Assembly (NCBI RefSeq): GCF_001591765.1
Contig: NZ_BCVN01000017.1
Coordinates: forward strand, 1-38,691
Origin: Pseudolactococcus raffinolactis NBRC 100932
GTDB taxonomy: Bacteria; Bacillota; Bacilli; Lactobacillales; Streptococcaceae
Direction: 5' to 3'
Length of the DNA: 38,691 nucleotides
Positions 35,671 to 38,691 of the stretch are shown piece after piece; the first letter of the stretch is position 1, and the number at the start of each line of letters is the position of its first letter. The notes below the pieces were generated by a model, which saw only the letters and a program-made list of their open reading frames with translations, did not search any database and had not been told where the DNA came from. The position numbers and the translations under genes were made by a program.

Positions 35671-35679
35671 ATTTTAACA
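35671..35679 (-). promoter_or_regulatory. ABC-F gene promoter (extended -10)
   Basis: TGTTAAAAT on the minus strand, about 45 bases before the ATG, with a weak -35. Confidence 0.5.
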
Positions 35680-35760
35680 GAATTTTTGGGAATGGGGAAG
35701 GGTCGGAGGCAGGCACTGACTTTTATCTTTAACTGTCATATTTTCTGTAAGAGTGTATCT

Positions 35761-37308
35761 CTATATATAGAGCTTAAATTCTTCAAAACACTTCTCAATT
35801 TGCTCTGAGTATTTCTTTAAACTTGTTTCAATACTATTAATAAATATATTTATTTTTTCGTTTTGTATTGAAGATACTTTTTTTTCTTCAAAATATGCCT
35901 CAAAATTCACAGGAGTATATTGCTTAATTTTTTCTTCGTCAATTTCGATACTAAAAGCGAACGAGATGATGGTGGTATGTAGTTGTGTGATAGTATCTAA
36001 TTCCCAGGGAGTTAATAAATTTTCATACAATTTTATATTTTTATCACATTCAATTTTCAGCTCGTAGGCTATTACTACATACTGTAAAAATAAGTCTTTA
36101 GGTGCATCAACCGGAGGTAAATCTTGTAATAGTTCATGTTGCCTTTTTATTAAGTATAAAAAATTATATAGAGAATATTTTTTAACTTGAGATATTTCTT
36201 CATTTTTTGCTTTTTTCATTCCAACTGAATAGATCAATGAAAATACTGAAATAACTACCCCAGTAGCACACATATACGTTACAATTTCTCTAACACGTGT
36301 AACAGTTTCTGTACTTTTAAGTGACATATAGTTATTAATCAACATATTTGTATTACACCAAACAATACCTATTATACTAATTAACAAACCTAGTAGAGAC
36401 CAAAAAACATAAAAATTTGCTCGTTTCATATAGTTTTCTCCTACCTGGACTGACAATCGCCCTTCAAATTTTTTTAAATTTATCTTCATATCATCATTAG
36501 TTTTACTTATTAAAGTAACATAGTTAAGATTACGTCTGATTATTGCAATTCTTGAAAAATTGATTCCTGCAAATCTCATTATACTTAGCTTCATTTTTGA
36601 AATTTCAGACATATCACCTCTTACAGTAATGAAGACTTGCTCATAAATATTATATAGAGCTAACCCATAAACAATAGGAAGATTAAATAAAATTAGTATG
36701 ACTGGAAGCAAGAATTCTTTTACAGAAGTAAGATTTAATAGTCCATTTGAATTGTTAAATACATGAAAAACTACATTAAAGAAAGCGATGATACCAAAAA
36801 ACAATAAAAATCTATCATAAAACTTCTTCAGTATTTTGTGGTTAGTTTTACTAGACATTAAGGCATAAAATCCACCCAAAATAACCATTAAAGGAACCAT
36901 TATTATTTCTACAATTAAATTGAATGACCAAAAATTTAAGACAAATTCAATAATAACAAATATCGTTATATTATCTTTAATGAGTTTAACAAAAAAATAA
37001 TTATTTTTAGCTTCATCAATCGTCTTAGCAAATAAAGGCAATTCAACAAAGAAAACCCAAAAAATCGTATCTTTAAGTAAGTCAAGTGACCAAAATTTAC
37101 ATTTACATAGTAAATATATAACTGAACAAAAATAACTCAAAAATAATACATAAAAAATAATAAATTTTCGGGAAAATAGTATCGGTTTTACCGACTTCAA
37201 AAAAATTATCGTATGTTTTGAAAAAGCAAATATAACAATAAACAGTATTAACCAAATTCCTATCGCAATTTCACGATTGCTAAATATATTTTGTAATTTA
37301 TCCAGCAT
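35761..37308 (-). CDS. Unknown multi-pass membrane protein, AT-rich
   Basis: 515 residues, not recognised. About seven membrane helices lie in residues 12-225, then a charged cytoplasmic part, two more helices (about 300-322 and 350-368) and a helical, charged C-terminal domain of about 140 residues. No nuclease, NTPase or pore motif was found. Codon and base use is much richer in A/T than in the neighbours, suggesting transfer. The ATG overlaps the stop of an 11-codon ORF (TAATG) that has the better ribosome site, so translation may be coupled. A palindrome CTCTATATATAGAG covers the stop. It lies downstream of the helical-repeat-like gene at 37608. Confidence 0.75.
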   Translation of the reverse strand: MLDKLQNIFSNREIAIGIWLILFIVIFAFSKHTIIFLKSVKPILFSRKFIIFYVLFLSYFCSVIYLLCKCKFWSLDLLKDTIFWVFFVELPLFAKTIDEAKNNYFFVKLIKDNITIFVIIEFVLNFWSFNLIVEIIMVPLMVILGGFYALMSSKTNHKILKKFYDRFLLFFGIIAFFNVVFHVFNNSNGLLNLTSVKEFLLPVILILFNLPIVYGLALYNIYEQVFITVRGDMSEISKMKLSIMRFAGINFSRIAIIRRNLNYVTLISKTNDDMKINLKKFEGRLSVQVGENYMKRANFYVFWSLLGLLISIIGIVWCNTNMLINNYMSLKSTETVTRVREIVTYMCATGVVISVFSLIYSVGMKKAKNEEISQVKKYSLYNFLYLIKRQHELLQDLPPVDAPKDLFLQYVVIAYELKIECDKNIKLYENLLTPWELDTITQLHTTIISFAFSIEIDEEKIKQYTPVNFEAYFEEKKVSSIQNEKINIFINSIETSLKKYSEQIEKCFEEFKLYI

Positions 37309-37343
37309 TAATTACCCCAATAATTATTTAAAAAATCACGCAT
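37308..37343 (-). CDS. 11-residue leader ORF overlapping the membrane-protein start
   Basis: ATG at 37341-37343, 11 codons (MRDFLNNYWGN), stop TAA sharing bases with the ATG of the next gene. GGAGGAGG lies 12 bases upstream, a long but strong ribosome site; the large gene itself has only GGGG. This fits a translational-coupling leader. Coding status is inferred from spacing only. Confidence 0.4.
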   Translation of the reverse strand: MRDFLNNYWGN

Positions 37344-37484
37344 ATTATACGATATCCTCCTCCTGTTATTTGTTAAATATTTCCTTTTCAATCCTTTAAT
37401 CAGCTATTCACCCATATCTAAAAAATTGAACTACACTCTCAAAAATCAGTTAACATAACACATCATTTTTTGATGATTACCCTT

Positions 37485-37611
37485 TTATTTTCCAGTCATC
37501 ACAAATACAGAAGCAATCATTAAATCTAAAATAATAGTTGTTTCACTTTTATCAATACTATTTAAAAATATTGTTTATTGCCATTTTTATTAAATTTTTA
37601 CTTTTTTTCAT
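37485..37611 (-). pseudogene. Possible small frameshifted ORF after the helical-repeat gene
   Basis: An ATG overlaps the stop of the upstream gene (ATGA, 37608-37611) and reads MKKSKNLIKMAINNIF then a stop. One base on, the frame continues LNSIDKSETTIILDLMIASV and ends at 37485. Removing one T from a T5 run joins both into a 41-residue helical protein. It may be a decayed or misread small third gene of the locus, or chance in AT-rich DNA. Confidence 0.3.
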
Positions 37612-38691
37612 TTTTGATCAACAATTATTTTTCGAATTACATAATTATTATCATTTTCTGCCGTTTCACTAATTACAGAAGCTAATTTAGAATCATAAAC
37701 TCGAATTTTTTCTAATTTATGTAGCACTTGACTTTTTACAATTGCATTATCATTCATAGCTATCATCTGTAAATTTTGACCAATTACTTTACGGAATTTT
37801 TTCAGTTCGTAGAATTTTAATTGGAGTTGTACATTATACCATCTTACATCAATATCTGTTGAATTAGACCATAGCAAGACACTCTGTAAAATGAGTGATT
37901 CAATATTTGAACTAATTTTTAAATTTTCATGATTAGTCAAAAAAACTTTTAGTACTTTACATGCCTCAATTTGTCTTCCTGGATTTCCAAAAAAAGATAA
38001 TATTTCAACAATTTCTTTATATTTATTCATTCCCAACGTTTCAAGAAATAGAAAGTGACACAAACTAGATACGATATTATCGATATGACTAATCATTGTT
38101 TCATTAGCTTGGTCATAATCTTTCATCTTAACAATTTTTTTTAGTAGTACATCATTACACTCCATCAATTCTGGATAGCACTTTAAAAGATAAATTATCA
38201 CTTTATATGCACTAACTTTTTCGTTAATTGTTTGATTTTTTGATAATATTGTTCCTGCTACACATACAATAAGTTTATTTAATATAGATTCGTCAATATT
38301 GTTTTCACTCGCTCGAAGTATGCCCATAATATACAAGTACGGATCAGAACCATATAAAGAGAATGTACCATTTTTTCCTTGAATCTCGTTTCTTTTATTA
38401 ATATCATCAATCAACCTATTCAAAAGATTCATTTCAGAATCAACCGTCCCCTTTTTTTCAAACTGATACTCAGTAGAATAAAAATCAGCCCACTCCACTT
38501 GAATAAAATTTTCTAAAAGCTCTACATGTTGAATATCCATATTTTCCAATAAAATAAAAATATTTTTAATTTTTTCGATCTCATTATAATCATTATTATT
38601 CTCAATGTAACTTATTAATACTTCAATTGTTTTATTTGAAAAATCTACATTTACTGCTCTATAATCTACATTATTGTTTGAAATTAATTTA
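37608..38691 (-). CDS. Helical-repeat-like protein, C-terminal part (5' end outside window)
   Basis: The frame is open from the window edge at 38691 to TGA at 37608-37610, about 360 codons, and no start with a ribosome site is seen, so this is the C-terminal part of a longer protein. The visible part is almost wholly alpha-helical by composition, with alternating hydrophobic positions resembling HEAT/ARM-type solenoids, and no catalytic motif. Very AT-rich like the next gene, suggesting common origin. Such C-termini occur in large sensor or defence NTPases, but the part that would show this lies outside the window, so no function is assigned. Confidence 0.65.
   Translation of the reverse strand, partial: KLISNNNVDYRAVNVDFSNKTIEVLISYIENNNDYNEIEKIKNIFILLENMDIQHVELLENFIQVEWADFYSTEYQFEKKGTVDSEMNLLNRLIDDINKRNEIQGKNGTFSLYGSDPYLYIMGILRASENNIDESILNKLIVCVAGTILSKNQTINEKVSAYKVIIYLLKCYPELMECNDVLLKKIVKMKDYDQANETMISHIDNIVSSLCHFLFLETLGMNKYKEIVEILSFFGNPGRQIEACKVLKVFLTNHENLKISSNIESLILQSVLLWSNSTDIDVRWYNVQLQLKFYELKKFRKVIGQNLQMIAMNDNAIVKSQVLHKLEKIRVYDSKLASVISETAENDNNYVIRKIIVDQK

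Noticed and set aside
1-38691. CRISPR array, tRNA or rRNA genes, prophage or integrase genes
   Set aside because: No regularly spaced repeats, no cloverleaf or rRNA stretches and no integrase or phage structural motifs were found by reading both strands.

Overview
The window looks like a chromosomal segment of a low-GC member of the Streptococcaceae, most likely a Lactococcus (or close relative) other than L. lactis. Reasons seen in the sequence: a lactococcal-type BmpA/NupABC nucleoside importer, a purDEKB run behind a PurR box placed as in Lactococcus, a ComX (cin)-box-like promoter at dprA, a DUF2969 gene, a Csc/WxL-type surface locus and a divergent scr sucrose locus with consensus promoters. 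The genus call is inference; no rRNA or tRNA gene is present. Nearly all genes except scrB and scrR are on the minus strand.

Left end (1-3576): a surface-protein locus of the WxL/Csc kind (signal-peptide protein, small sorting-signal protein, and the start of a large secreted protein cut by the window edge), followed by about 1 kb of mostly non-coding DNA with a tiny ORF, a cre-like palindrome and possible adhesin debris, then a clearly broken small surface-protein gene. This end looks accessory and decaying.

Sucrose module (3577-9187): scrK and scrA read leftward, scrB and scrR rightward. The scrA and scrB promoters are both TTGACA-17-TATAAT and share one near-perfect operator that contains both -35 boxes. 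A second operator and a full-consensus cre site lie at the scrA start. scrB appears to be leaderless. A 0.3-kb element with short inverted ends follows scrR.

9487-12850: a Fic AMP-transferase-type protein with its own HTH and three tandem repeats over its promoter, an acetyltransferase gene fragment, and a Kup potassium transporter whose leader resembles a yybP-ykoY (Mn2+) riboswitch.

Purine synthesis and competence (12881-17979): purD-purE-purK-purB as one tight operon behind a PurBox, then dprA behind a cin-box-like element that abuts the nupC terminator.

Nucleoside salvage (18061-28098): pdp-deoC-cdd, bmpA, deoB-punA-deoD and nupABC in one 10-kb block. The genes together import nucleosides, split them to bases and pentose-1-phosphate, and pass deoxyribose-phosphate to glycolysis. 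Internal terminators and promoters divide the block into differently expressed parts.

28308-35627: a signal-peptidase homologue lacking both catalytic residues, a DUF2969 protein with an apparently leaderless message, thioredoxin, a MacB-type ABC exporter with one frameshift in each gene, a membrane protein of unknown role, and an ABC-F ATPase.

Right end (35761-38691): a very AT-rich pair of unrecognised genes, a multi-pass membrane protein preceded by an overlapping 11-codon ORF, and the C-terminal part of a helical-repeat-like protein that runs off the window. This is the most likely place for an undescribed system, but its function cannot be read from the sequence.
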